Part shown: positions 31,470 to 40,915 of the stretch, piece after piece
Layout of the letters: each line of letters starts with the position of its first letter
Numbering within the stretch: the stretch's first letter is position 1
NCBI GenBank assembly: GCA_963663845.2
Contig: OY760650.2
Span: 2,356,001 to 2,420,000 of the forward strand
Direction: 5' to 3'
Length of the DNA: 64,000 nt
Source: Versatilivorator sp963663845
GTDB lineage: Bacteria > Acidobacteriota > Terriglobia > Versatilivoradales > Versatilivoraceae
Notes under the pieces: generated by a model
Told to the model about the DNA's origin: nothing
Databases searched by the model: none
What the model saw: the letters and a program-made list of their open reading frames with translations, nothing else
Translations under genes and position numbers: made by a program

Positions 31470-34031
31470 ATGACGATGAGGAAATCTTCCTGCATGGTTT
31501 TCTTTGGGTGCAGTCTGGTTCTGACCGGCCTCTTTACCGAGGTGCGGCCAGCCGCGGCGCGGGCGCAGTTGGAGTGCCATCGTCCGGAAGGAGCTGCGGA
31601 GATACCGCCCCCCAGCATCACGGCGGCCCAGGTGGAGGCGGATCCCACCGAGGCCAACCTGATGACCTTTCTGGTGGAAGCGAGAAACTACTTTCAGGAC
31701 TCGACGCCGCAAGAACAGGTGCATGCTTCGTGTGTATTCAGGAGTGATGGGAGCGATTGGAAGTCCGAGTCCATATATATCGTATCTCTGACTGGCGATG
31801 GTAGCGTGTTAACCCACTCAAAAGACATGGCCTTTTCGGGCAGGCAGCTCCGCGAGGAGGTACTTTCGTCAATGGTAGCTGCGGCCGGCTTGGATCCGGA
31901 AACACAATCATTCACCAAACCTGACGGTGGCGCCCTGGATATGCCTTTGAGCGGTTACGTTGTCGGAATCCGATTTTCCAACGTCTCGGTATTCCTGACC
32001 GCCGGATTCGACATTCAGGAATCTCATCTGAAGCCGGTCGTTCTCGATCCTGCCGACACGCCGGCCGTAACCGCCAGTGACGTAATGGATCGGGAATCCC
32101 TCAAGTCCTTCGTGAACGGGGCGATCGAGTTCGTGAGTAACGCCATCGCGAACGAAGGCAGTAGCGCTGTTACGAGAATGAAGAGCGCTTTCAGGCAGGA
32201 AGGGGGGCCCTGGAGAGACGGTTCCGTCTACATCTATGTTCTGGATGCCACCGGCTACGTCTGGTTTCACGCGGCCTTTCCGCATCTGTACGAGTACACC
32301 GTCGGCGGCAGAGCCAGAGATGCGGTCACCGGAGAAGTCATTTTGAAACTGGTCCTCGAGGCGGCCCAATCAGATCCGGAGGGGGGATTCATCGAGTATC
32401 ATTTCGACGATCCCGCAGATGATTCCGACAGCGCCGAGATTCCCAAGACTGTTTTCGTAAGACAGGTTAGCCTACTCCCAAATATACTCCCACCCTTTAT
32501 CTTTGCCTCCGGTTTCTATACGACAACAGGTGCGCCCGGCGCCATGACGACCTTCGTCCCGGTGGTGCTGGACTCGAGGGGGAAGAGCAACTCCCACTTC
32601 ACCTCGGAGCTGGCCCTCACCAACCGGGGGTCCGAGGCGGCCATGCTCAACTTCACCTACACCGCTGACAAGGGCGGGGGCAGCGGCAGCGCCACCGGCA
32701 TGCTCGGCCCCCACCAGCAGAAGATCGAGCCCAACGCCATCGACTATCTGCGGGGGCTGGAGGTGCCCATTCCCGAAACCGGCAAGCGGGTCGGGACCTT
32801 GAGAGTGGGCGTCTCGGGCTCTGCCGACGTGAGCGTGGTGGTGCGGACCACCACCCCCACGGCCGTCCCCGAAGGCCGCGCCGGACTGGCCTATTTGGGA
32901 GTGCGGGCAAACGAGGGATTCGGCGAGGAAGCCGTCTACCTGTGCGGGCTGCGCGACACCGCGCAGGACCGCTCCAACGTGGCCCTCCAGAACATGGGGT
33001 CGGGGGGCTCCATCACCTTGAGGACCACGGTGTTTTCCGGCAATCCCGCCGATCCCGCCGGTGAAATGCTGGATGACGTGATGCTGGGACCGGGAGAGTT
33101 CCACCAGTTCAACGCCGTGCTGCAGAGCGCCGGCAAGGCCGATCCCAGGTTCGGGGGCTACGTCAGGGTGGAGCGGATGGAGGGAGAGGCCCCCTTCTAC
33201 GCCTACGGGGTCATCAACGACAACGCCAACTCGGACGGCTCCTTCGTCTTTCCGGTGAGCGCCGCCTCGCTGGAGGGAGCCATGGGCCAGACCCTGCCGG
33301 CCCTGGTGGAGGCGGGAGCCTTCGCCACCGAGCTGACGCTGACCAACTTCTCGGGCCAGCAGAAGTCGCTGATGCTCAGCGTGACCGACGAAAGGATCGA
33401 GACGGAGGACAATACGGTCGGCTTCAGGGTGCCCCTGCTGCCGGGCCAGCAGTTGATCATTCCCCAGGCGCTGGCCTACGCCCGTCAGAACCTCGGACTC
33501 GATGTGCCCACGGGTCTGATGGCGCCCCTGGTGGCCAGTCCGGTCTCGGGAGACCTGAGCGGGGTGGTGATCGGAGCCCGGGTGGTGGCGCCGGCGGATG
33601 CCGAAGACCCGAGCAAGGGGCAGTACGGGGTCTTCTACACGGCGGTTCCCCGGGGCCAGGGATTCACCAGCAGCGCCTGGGTGGACGGGTTGCAGCAGAA
33701 CGAGGAGAACCGCGGCAACCTGGCCCTGATCAATACCGGAGAGGTCGATGACAGCGCCAGCGTCTTCGAGCTCGACGTCTACGACGGGGAGACCGGCATG
33801 CTGGTGAAGACCGTGACCATGGCGGAAGAGCCGCTGGCCATGGTGCCGGCCAAGGGTTTTCGCCAGATCGACGGCATCCTGGGCGCCCACGCTCCGGGAA
33901 CCACGCGGGGCTACGTTCGCATCCGCAAGGTCTCGGGCGCCAATCCCTTCCTGGCCTACGGGGTGGTCAACGACGGCGGGGCTCCGGGTGAGAGAACCGG
34001 CGACGGCGCCTATATCCCGGCCAGGGAGTAG
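31470..34031 (+). CDS. Secreted protein with two tandem Cache-like domains and a beta-rich C-terminal region
   Basis: 853 residues from ATG 31470, six bases after GGAGG. A signal peptide (SCMVFFGCSLVLTGLF and on to PAAARA) precedes two sensor-like repeats. Residues about 55-190 contain ESIYIVSLTGDGSVLTHSKD then SGRQLREEVLSSMVAAAG; residues about 205-345 contain GSVYIYVLDATGYVWFHAAF then GRARDAVTGEVILKLVLEAA. Both fit the single-Cache pattern of ligand-binding sensors. From about 350 to the end come repeats of the type FVPVVLDSRGKSNSHFTSEL and LGPHQQKIEPNAIDYLRGL that I associate with Acidobacteria. There is no membrane anchor, HAMP or kinase/MCP domain. The function is unknown; it is a sensor-like secreted or surface protein. 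Confidence 0.75.
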   Translation: MTMRKSSCMVFFGCSLVLTGLFTEVRPAAARAQLECHRPEGAAEIPPPSITAAQVEADPTEANLMTFLVEARNYFQDSTPQEQVHASCVFRSDGSDWKSESIYIVSLTGDGSVLTHSKDMAFSGRQLREEVLSSMVAAAGLDPETQSFTKPDGGALDMPLSGYVVGIRFSNVSVFLTAGFDIQESHLKPVVLDPADTPAVTASDVMDRESLKSFVNGAIEFVSNAIANEGSSAVTRMKSAFRQEGGPWRDGSVYIYVLDATGYVWFHAAFPHLYEYTVGGRARDAVTGEVILKLVLEAAQSDPEGGFIEYHFDDPADDSDSAEIPKTVFVRQVSLLPNILPPFIFASGFYTTTGAPGAMTTFVPVVLDSRGKSNSHFTSELALTNRGSEAAMLNFTYTADKGGGSGSATGMLGPHQQKIEPNAIDYLRGLEVPIPETGKRVGTLRVGVSGSADVSVVVRTTTPTAVPEGRAGLAYLGVRANEGFGEEAVYLCGLRDTAQDRSNVALQNMGSGGSITLRTTVFSGNPADPAGEMLDDVMLGPGEFHQFNAVLQSAGKADPRFGGYVRVERMEGEAPFYAYGVINDNANSDGSFVFPVSAASLEGAMGQTLPALVEAGAFATELTLTNFSGQQKSLMLSVTDERIETEDNTVGFRVPLLPGQQLIIPQALAYARQNLGLDVPTGLMAPLVASPVSGDLSGVVIGARVVAPADAEDPSKGQYGVFYTAVPRGQGFTSSAWVDGLQQNEENRGNLALINTGEVDDSASVFELDVYDGETGMLVKTVTMAEEPLAMVPAKGFRQIDGILGAHAPGTTRGYVRIRKVSGANPFLAYGVVNDGGAPGERTGDGAYIPARE

Positions 34032-34323
34032 GGTCCGGCCAAAGTCGAGCAGAAAGGCGCCAAGGTACTCCCGTCCCAAGAGGCCGGAGCCCTCGCGGTT
34101 GTGCCTTGGTGCTTCCCCGAAACGCGCTGCCTCTCCAAAATGACGCCCACGCAGCAGCGTGGCGCCTACCCCTCAAAAACGCCTAAACACCGACGGCCCC
34201 CGGGGACTATCCTTGTGCGGGAGCGCTGCCCGGCGGTGCTTCGCAATACTCGAGACGATGGCGGAGACGGGGCGATCCACTCCGTCGCCTCATTCGCCTC
34301 ATCTCCAGCCGAGGTCAATCGCC

Positions 34324-35733
34324 ATGTTCGACAGCGGCCGCCTGCTCGAGCTGAGCGCCCTGATCGCCTATCTGGCGGTTCTGCTGTGGATCGGGGTGGG
34401 CAGCGCCCGCCGCATCCGCACCTCGACCGACTACACGCTGGCGGGAAGAAACGTCCCCTGGCCGGTGCTGCTGGCCACCACCGCCGCCACCCTGATCGGG
34501 GGAGGGGCCTCGGTGGGCAGCGTCTCCCGGGTCTATGAAATCGGCGTGGCCGCGGCGCTGGTCACCTGCGCCTGGCACCTGCAACTGATCTTCACCGGAC
34601 TGTGGGCGGCTCCCCGGCTCCGGGGGCTCGACCTGGTCACGGTGGCGGACTTCTTCGAACTGAAGTTCGGCCGGGTGGCCCGTGCCCTGGCGACGGCCCA
34701 CTGCCTCCTCTTCCTGGTGGGGGCCCTGGTGGCCCAGATGGCGGCCATGGCCACCATCACCGCCTCCATCGCCGGCATACCCTACGGCGCCGCCCTGCTG
34801 ATCGGGGCGGCGGTGACCATCTTCTATTCCACGGCCGGCGGCATGCGGGCGGTGGTGGCTACCGACGTCCTGCAGTTCGTGATCCTGGTGGGCGGAATGG
34901 CCGCGGCCTCGGGCCTGCTGATCTTCCAGCAGGGAGGCTTTCTTCCCCTGGCTGAGCAGCTCGGTGAGGCCCACTTCCGCATCACGGGCCCCTGGTCTCT
35001 GACGGGAGCGGTCAGCCTCTTTGTAGCTTTTCTACTGGGCGAGATGTTCATCCCCACCTACACGGTCCGCTGCTTCATTGCCCGCGACGCCCGCCAAGCC
35101 AGGCTGGGAGTGGCCGGAAGCGGCCTCTTCCTGCTGCTGTTTCTGCCCGTCGCCACCTGTGTGCTGGGGCTCTCGGCGGCCGCCCAGCCCGAGGTGCAGC
35201 AGGCGGCCGCCGAAGGGGTCCAGCAGGTCTTTCCCGCCCTGGTTCGAACCACCTTCCACCCGGCCTTCGCCGGGGTCATGATCGCCGCCATGGCGGCAGC
35301 CGCCATGTCCTCGGCCGACAGCGTGCTCTCCTGCAACGCCACCGTGGTGATGCAGGACATCTATCGCCGCCATATCAACCCCGGGGCCGGGGACCGCACC
35401 CTGCTGCGGGTGGCCGAGTGGACCACCCTGGGCACCGGACTGGCGGCCGCCCTGCTGGCCTACCTCCATCAGGACATCATCTCGGTGCTGGTGTTCGTCT
35501 ACGACTTCTGGGCCCCGGCCATGGTGCTGCCCTTCCTGGTGGGCCTTTTCTGGCACCGGCCTGAACGCGCCCCCGCCGTGGTGGCCTCCATGGCAGCCGC
35601 CACGGCAGCCACCGTCCTGTGGCTGTGGCTGGACCCACCCGGCGACCTGGGCGCCGCCCTCTTCGGCGTCGCCGTGGCCGTGGTAGTTTTCCTGGCGGCC
35701 CTCCCCTTCACGAGACGGCGCCGGGTTGGCTGA
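34324..35733 (+). CDS. Sodium:solute symporter (SSS family)
   Basis: 469 residues from ATG 34324 (MFDSGRLLELSALIAYLAVL), which places the first helix at the start; a longer reading start is not needed. Sodium-site regions are evident: TDYTLAGRNVPWPVLLATTA, then LIGGGASVGSVSRVYEIGV, and AAMAAAAMSSADSVLSCNAT in TM8. About 13 helices are predicted. The substrate is not assignable. It is not closely coupled to its neighbours and follows the double-Cache gene by 292 bases, in which only a short hairpin (around 34140-34170) is visible. Confidence 0.9.
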   Translation: MFDSGRLLELSALIAYLAVLLWIGVGSARRIRTSTDYTLAGRNVPWPVLLATTAATLIGGGASVGSVSRVYEIGVAAALVTCAWHLQLIFTGLWAAPRLRGLDLVTVADFFELKFGRVARALATAHCLLFLVGALVAQMAAMATITASIAGIPYGAALLIGAAVTIFYSTAGGMRAVVATDVLQFVILVGGMAAASGLLIFQQGGFLPLAEQLGEAHFRITGPWSLTGAVSLFVAFLLGEMFIPTYTVRCFIARDARQARLGVAGSGLFLLLFLPVATCVLGLSAAAQPEVQQAAAEGVQQVFPALVRTTFHPAFAGVMIAAMAAAAMSSADSVLSCNATVVMQDIYRRHINPGAGDRTLLRVAEWTTLGTGLAAALLAYLHQDIISVLVFVYDFWAPAMVLPFLVGLFWHRPERAPAVVASMAAATAATVLWLWLDPPGDLGAALFGVAVAVVVFLAALPFTRRRRVG

Positions 35734-35741
35734 GTCAGCGC

Positions 35742-35910
35742 GTGCCCCCTTGAGGAGCAAGGGTGATGGGAGGAGGCGCCCCCCGGGGGGCTTCATCCCA
35801 TGACGTCGTCGCACCAAGGGGACACCATTGCACAAGTATTTTGGTGCTGCTTGTCGTTGAAGGAGGTCTATCCGTCTTCCTGCCTATTCGTGTTCATTCG
35901 TGGTTCGTCT
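35742..35910. repeat. Composite dispersed repeat (inverted relative to 1190-1440)
   Basis: GCGCGTGCCCCCTTGAGGAG, a CCCCCCGGGGGGC hairpin and TCATCCCATGACGTCGTC are followed by TATTCGTGTTCATTCGTGG. Each block recurs in reverse order and orientation at 1190-1320, so both are copies of the same unit. Confidence 0.75.
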
Positions 35911-35978
35911 TTGCCCCCAAGAATGTGGACAGCGTCGGGCGGTTGCGCTAAATTGTGAGCCACACGTGGAGGTTTGAT

Positions 35979-38900
35979 ATGGGTGCTGTTTTTCGTGCCC
36001 GGGGACATGCCGGTAGCGTGCCGGCGCCGGCCTTTCTGGGGGCATTGCTCTGTCTGGCCGTGGCGGTGTCCAGCGCTCCGCTTTCGGCCTCCGGCCAGCA
36101 GGCCGAGTCCTTCGAGGCGCTGGGGCTCCGCTACCACCGGGAGGTGCGGCCGCTGATCGGGCAGTTCTGCCGGAGTTGCCACTCCACGGCGCTGCGCACG
36201 GGAGAGCTGGACCTGGAGCGGTTCAGCGGCATGGCCGAGGTGCGGCGGGATGCCGGGGCCTGGGTCAAGGTGGTCGACATGCTGGAGCGGGAGGAGATGC
36301 CTCCCGAAGGGTCCGGCCAACTCCTGCCCGGGCAGCGGCAAGCCTTGCTGGACTGGGCCAAGGCATACCTGCGGGCGGAGTCTCTGGCCAATGCCGGGGA
36401 CCCGGGGCCGGTGGTGCTCCGGCGGCTCAACAACGCCGAGTACGCCTACACCGTACAGGACCTGACGGGAGTCGCACTGGACCCGACCCGGGAGTTTCCC
36501 ACCGACAGCGCGGCCGGGGAAGGATTCACCAATGCCGGCGCCGCCCTGGCCATGTCTCCCGGCCTGCTGCAGAAGTATCTCGACGCCGGCAAGGCCATTG
36601 CCCGACACGCCGTGCTGCTGCCCGACGGCTTTCGTTTTTCCCTGCAGAAGACCCGGCGTGACTGGACCGACGAGATTCTGGCCGAGATCCGCCGTTTCTA
36701 CGGCCGTTTCACCGAGGTGCGGAAGCTGGGGGTGGGGTCGGAGGTGGGAAACGTCAACGTCCACGGCAACTCCCGCATCGGGCTGTCCGGAGTCCTGCCG
36801 CTGCAAGAATACTTTGCGGCCACCCTGGCCGAGCGGCAGGCGCTGCGCTCCGGCCGCAAGACCGTCCCGGCCGTGGCCACCCAATACGGGCTGAATGCCA
36901 GGTACCTCGGCAGGCTCTGGAACAGTCTCAACGGAGTGGCCCCCTCTCCCCTGATGGATGACTTGCGCGCCCGCTGGCGCAACGCCGGGCCCTCGGACGC
37001 CGGGGCCTTGACCTCGGCGGTGGCCGCCTGGCAGCGGGCCCTCTGGACCTTCGGGCCGGTCGGCCTGATCGGCAGGACCGGAGGACCCAAGCGGTGGATG
37101 GAGCCGGTCGATCCCCTGGTCTTTCAGCAGTTCCTGTGCGCCTCCATCCCCCCTAGGCCGCCCGACCGGCGAGACGGAGAAGTGCTGGTGTCGCTGGTGG
37201 TGACCGATGCCGGCGACGGGAACGAGGACGACCTGGTGGTGTTGGAGCGGCCGCGCCTGGTGCGGGTCGGCCGGCCCGACGTGCTGCTGCGGGAGGTGCG
37301 CGCCCTCGGCCGGGGAACGAACGGTTCAGACTCCGGCCAAGCCGCTACGGAAGACGCCGAGTGGGGCCTGGACCCGGCCCTGTTCGGCCGGCATCCCAAC
37401 GGCAAGGCCATCCATGCCGACTCGCTGGCGGTGCGGGCGCCGGCGGTGATTCCCATTCGCCTGCCCGCCTCCCTGGCGTCCGGCCGCGACTTGGTGGCTC
37501 GGGCCGTGCTGGACCCGGAAGCCGGCAGCCAGGGCAGCGTGCAGGTGGAGCTGGTGCTGGGAGAGCCGGCGGAGACCTCCGGCCTGCTGGTCAGCCGGAC
37601 CAACGTCCTCTATTCCAGCGTAAGCCAGGTATTCTCGGACCGCCGGGACCTCTCCATCTCCCGGCCCATCCTGGTGGCCGAAGCCGGGGGCGCCCGCCGG
37701 CGAATGCAGGCGGCCCTGGACGACTACCGCAGCCTCTTTCCGGCCGCGCTCTGCTTCACCCAGATCGTGCCGGTCGACGAGATCCTCACCCTGCAGCTGT
37801 TCTATCGCGAGGACGACCACCTGGCCCGGCTGATGCTGGACAGGGGCCAGCGGGCCCGGCTCGACCGGCTCTGGGAAGAGCTTCGCTTCGTCAGCCAGAG
37901 TCCCTTGGATCGGGTGACGGCCCTGGACCTGCTCCTGGAAGCCATGGTCGGCAACGGCCGCAGGGACCGTTCCCAGTACCTGGCCCTGCTGCCGCTGCGG
38001 CCACCCATCGAGCAGGAGGCGGATGTCTTTCGCCGGAAGTTGATGGATGCCGAACCCGGGCAGTTGGCGGCCCTGGTCGAGTTCGCCGGCCGAGCTTACC
38101 GCCGCCCCCTGACCGAGCTGGAAGTGGAGGAGCTTCAAGGGCTGTACCGCCGGCTGCGGGAGCAGGAGCTCTCCCACGACGAGGCCTTTCGCTTGACGCT
38201 GGCCCGGGTCTTTGTGGCCTCCCCCTTCCTCTACCGGCTGGAGAAGGCGCCGCCCCAGGCCGCGGCCGAGGTCTCCGACTGGGAGATGGCCAGCCGTCTG
38301 AGCTACTTCCTCTGGTCCTCCCAGCCCGACCGGGAGCTGCGCGCTCTGGCCGCCCAGGGCAGGCTGGGGGCTCCCGAAGTGCTGGCGTGGCAGGCCCGGC
38401 GCATGCTGGACGATGCCCGGGTGCGGCGGCTGGCCACCGAGTTCGCCTGCCAGTGGCTGCACATCTACGACTTCGACCAGACCGAGGAAAAGAGCGAGAA
38501 GCACTTCCCCGAGTTTGCCGGTATCCGCGGGGACCTGTACGAGGAATCCATCCGGTTCTTTGCCGATCTGTTTCAGCGGGACGGCTCCCTGCTGAGCCTG
38601 TTCAACGCCGATCACACCTTCGTCAACCGAAGGCTGGCCGAGTTTTACGGGATCGAGGGCGTTCAGGGCGAGGACTGGCGGCGCATCCAGGTGCAGGAGC
38701 ATGGGCGCGGCGGCATTCTGGCGCTGGGCGCCACCCTGAGCAAGCAGTCGGGCGCCTCCCGGACCAGTCCCATCCTGCGCGGCAACTGGATCAGCGAAGT
38801 GCTCCTGGGAGAGAAGCTGCCGCGGCCGCCGCCGGACGTGCCCGAGCTCCCCCCCGACGAGACCGCCACCGAGGGGCTGACCCTGCGCCAGCTCGTGGCC

Positions 38901-39320
38901 CTGCATACCAGCGAGCCCGGTTGCGCCTCCTGCCACCGCAGGATCGACCCCTTCGGCTTCGCCCTGGAAGGCTTCGACGCCATCGGACGGCGCCGCCACC
39001 GGGACATGGCCGGCCGGCCCCTGGACACCCGGACCGCGCTTCCCGACGGAACCGAGGTGGAGGGACTGGCCGGCTTGCGGGACTACCTGTTGGAGCACCG
39101 GCGCGAGGAAGTGCTGCGCCAGTTCTGCCGCAAGCTGCTGGGGTACGCCATCGGGCGGGAGCTGAAACTCTCCGACCAGCCGCTCGTCACCGAGATGCTG
39201 GAGCGCCTGGCCCGCAACGACTACCGCTTCTCGGTGGCCGTCGAGGCCATCGTGGGCAGCCGCCAGTTCCGGGAGATCCGGGGCAGGGATCTCCAGGTGG
39301 CGCGGGGCGCCGGCCCCTGA
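35979..39320 (+). CDS. Giant Planctomycete-type cytochrome c protein (DUF1587/1592/1588/1585)
   Basis: 1113 residues from ATG 35979, five bases after GGAGG. A signal peptide is followed by a haem-binding QFCRSCHSTALRTGELDLER (Cys64, Cys67, His68). The PSD2 region begins RRLNNAEYAYTVQDLTGVAL (DUF1587). DUF1595/1592 follows from about residue 690 (FAGRAYRRPLTELEVEELQG, then WEMASRLSYFLWSSQPDREL), and DUF1588/1585 closes with GCASCHRRIDPFGFALEGFD and RQFCRKLLGYAIGRELKLSD. A central C-terminal CASCH gives a possible second haem. The large domain between about 370 and 560 (VLVSLVVTDAGDGNEDDLVV) is variable. Periplasmic; partner of the DUF1552 protein encoded next. Confidence 0.93.
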   Translation: MGAVFRARGHAGSVPAPAFLGALLCLAVAVSSAPLSASGQQAESFEALGLRYHREVRPLIGQFCRSCHSTALRTGELDLERFSGMAEVRRDAGAWVKVVDMLEREEMPPEGSGQLLPGQRQALLDWAKAYLRAESLANAGDPGPVVLRRLNNAEYAYTVQDLTGVALDPTREFPTDSAAGEGFTNAGAALAMSPGLLQKYLDAGKAIARHAVLLPDGFRFSLQKTRRDWTDEILAEIRRFYGRFTEVRKLGVGSEVGNVNVHGNSRIGLSGVLPLQEYFAATLAERQALRSGRKTVPAVATQYGLNARYLGRLWNSLNGVAPSPLMDDLRARWRNAGPSDAGALTSAVAAWQRALWTFGPVGLIGRTGGPKRWMEPVDPLVFQQFLCASIPPRPPDRRDGEVLVSLVVTDAGDGNEDDLVVLERPRLVRVGRPDVLLREVRALGRGTNGSDSGQAATEDAEWGLDPALFGRHPNGKAIHADSLAVRAPAVIPIRLPASLASGRDLVARAVLDPEAGSQGSVQVELVLGEPAETSGLLVSRTNVLYSSVSQVFSDRRDLSISRPILVAEAGGARRRMQAALDDYRSLFPAALCFTQIVPVDEILTLQLFYREDDHLARLMLDRGQRARLDRLWEELRFVSQSPLDRVTALDLLLEAMVGNGRRDRSQYLALLPLRPPIEQEADVFRRKLMDAEPGQLAALVEFAGRAYRRPLTELEVEELQGLYRRLREQELSHDEAFRLTLARVFVASPFLYRLEKAPPQAAAEVSDWEMASRLSYFLWSSQPDRELRALAAQGRLGAPEVLAWQARRMLDDARVRRLATEFACQWLHIYDFDQTEEKSEKHFPEFAGIRGDLYEESIRFFADLFQRDGSLLSLFNADHTFVNRRLAEFYGIEGVQGEDWRRIQVQEHGRGGILALGATLSKQSGASRTSPILRGNWISEVLLGEKLPRPPPDVPELPPDETATEGLTLRQLVALHTSEPGCASCHRRIDPFGFALEGFDAIGRRRHRDMAGRPLDTRTALPDGTEVEGLAGLRDYLLEHRREEVLRQFCRKLLGYAIGRELKLSDQPLVTEMLERLARNDYRFSVAVEAIVGSRQFREIRGRDLQVARGAGP

Positions 39321-39459
39321 TTACTGTGGGAAGGCTTCCGTCAGAACTGTTTCCGATCCCTACTTTTGGCCGGCGCGTCGAGCTTCATGGTGCGTTCGGA
39401 GGTCATTCGAGGTAGAATAGCCGGGCAATCCCTCTCTCTTTATTGCGGTGAGGCCGATC

Positions 39460-40764
39460 ATGATCAACCGTCATTTTACTCGACGAAAGTTCCTGCGGGG
39501 GCTGGGCGTCACCATGGCGCTGCCCTGGATGGAGTCGCTGCCGGTTCGGGATGGCTGGGCGGCTGCGGGCGCGCGCGCCTCCAACGAGGCCCCGGTGCGC
39601 CTGGGCGTGCTGTTTGCGGGCAACGGGTTTCACAGCAAGGAGTGGTGGGCCAGGGGAGCGGGCCATCAGATGGAACTCGGCCGGGTACTGAAGCCCCTGA
39701 CCGATTTTCGCGAGCGCATGGTCTTCATCCGCGGGCTCTACAACGCCGAGGCCCTCAAGGGCAACATCCACAGCTCCCAGACCGGCAACCTGCTGTCCGG
39801 GGCGCCGCTGGCCAACGGCGGCGAGATTCGTTCCGGAACCAGCTTCGACCAGGTGGTGGCCCAGCGCTACGGGCGCTCCACCAAGGTGCCCAGCCTGGTG
39901 ATCGGCTGCGAGCGGTCCAACCCGGGGATACACAAGAACTACTCCATGCTCTACAGCTCGCACATCTCCTGGAGCTCTCCCACGGCTCCCACCCCGCTGG
40001 AAGTCTATCCCGCCCTGGCGTTCGACCGGCTGTTCAAGGACAGCGTCCAGCGCGGAGACCGGAGCGTGCTGGATGCGGTGCTGGACGAAGCCCATCGCCT
40101 GCGCCGCGACATCGGCTCCAACGATCAGCACAAGCTGGACGAGTACCTGAACTCGGTGCGCGAGGTGGAGCGCCGCATCGAGCAGGCCGGCAGCCGGGGC
40201 GAGGTGCAGGGTTGGCGCCCCACCCTGGACAAGCCCGACATCCCCCGTCCGCCGGACGGCATGCCGCAGGACATCCCCGAGCACATGCGGCTCATGAGCG
40301 ACATCCTGGTGCTGGGCTTCCAGACCGACACCACCCGGGTCTGCACCCTGAAGCTCAACAACGATCACAGCTACCTGCTGTTCCGCCACCTGGGAGTCAC
40401 GGTCGGCCACCACGAGCTCTCCCATCAGGACAACGACGCCTGGCTGCGCGTGAACCAGTTCTTCGTGGAGCAGTTGGCCTACATCGCCCGCAAGCTGGAC
40501 GCCGTCCAGGAAGGCGAGCGGACGGCCCTGGACAACTCCATGCTGATGATCTGCTCCAGCATGCTGACGGGCCGCCACAACGCCAAGCAACTGCCGGTGG
40601 TCCTGCTGGGCGGCGCCGGAGGGCAGTTGAAGGGCGGCCGCATCCTGAATTACCTCGACAAGCCCAACCGCAAGATGTGCAGCCTGTTCCTGTCCCTGCT
40701 GGACAAGTACGGCATTCACCTCGAGGAGTTCGGCGACTCGCAGGAGCGGCTGCTGGAAGTGTAG
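39460..40764 (+). CDS. DUF1552 family exported protein
   Basis: 434 residues from ATG 39460, with GAGG eight bases ahead; a GTG four codons earlier is possible. The N-terminus INRHFTRRKFLRGLGVTMAL is a twin-arginine-type signal. Family landmarks include GVLFAGNGFHSKEWWARGA, MVFIRGLYNAEALKGNIHSS and GVTVGHHELSHQDND. DUF1552 proteins are always found with DUF1592-type cytochromes, as here. Their joint reaction is unknown but oxidation of a cell-surface or external polymer is often suggested. Confidence 0.93.
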   Translation: MINRHFTRRKFLRGLGVTMALPWMESLPVRDGWAAAGARASNEAPVRLGVLFAGNGFHSKEWWARGAGHQMELGRVLKPLTDFRERMVFIRGLYNAEALKGNIHSSQTGNLLSGAPLANGGEIRSGTSFDQVVAQRYGRSTKVPSLVIGCERSNPGIHKNYSMLYSSHISWSSPTAPTPLEVYPALAFDRLFKDSVQRGDRSVLDAVLDEAHRLRRDIGSNDQHKLDEYLNSVREVERRIEQAGSRGEVQGWRPTLDKPDIPRPPDGMPQDIPEHMRLMSDILVLGFQTDTTRVCTLKLNNDHSYLLFRHLGVTVGHHELSHQDNDAWLRVNQFFVEQLAYIARKLDAVQEGERTALDNSMLMICSSMLTGRHNAKQLPVVLLGGAGGQLKGGRILNYLDKPNRKMCSLFLSLLDKYGIHLEEFGDSQERLLEV

Positions 40765-40882
40765 CCGCTCGATCGCGGGCTCCCCGTCCTCATTTCTCAT
40801 AAAGTAACGCCAAGACCGGGTTACGCGGCCTTGAGCCTGCTGTCGGGGGTGCAGGGCCATATCCCTATCAGGAATTTCAATC

Positions 40883-40900
40883 GCCCGCGGCTGCGCGGGC
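40883..40900 (+). other. Hairpin in the leader of the beta-barrel gene
   Basis: GCCCGC and GCGGGC form a stem ending 15 bases before the ATG, immediately upstream of the GGAGG. It could modulate translation; no known RNA motif is recognised. Confidence 0.35.
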
Positions 40901-40915
40901 CTGACGGAGGTCTTT

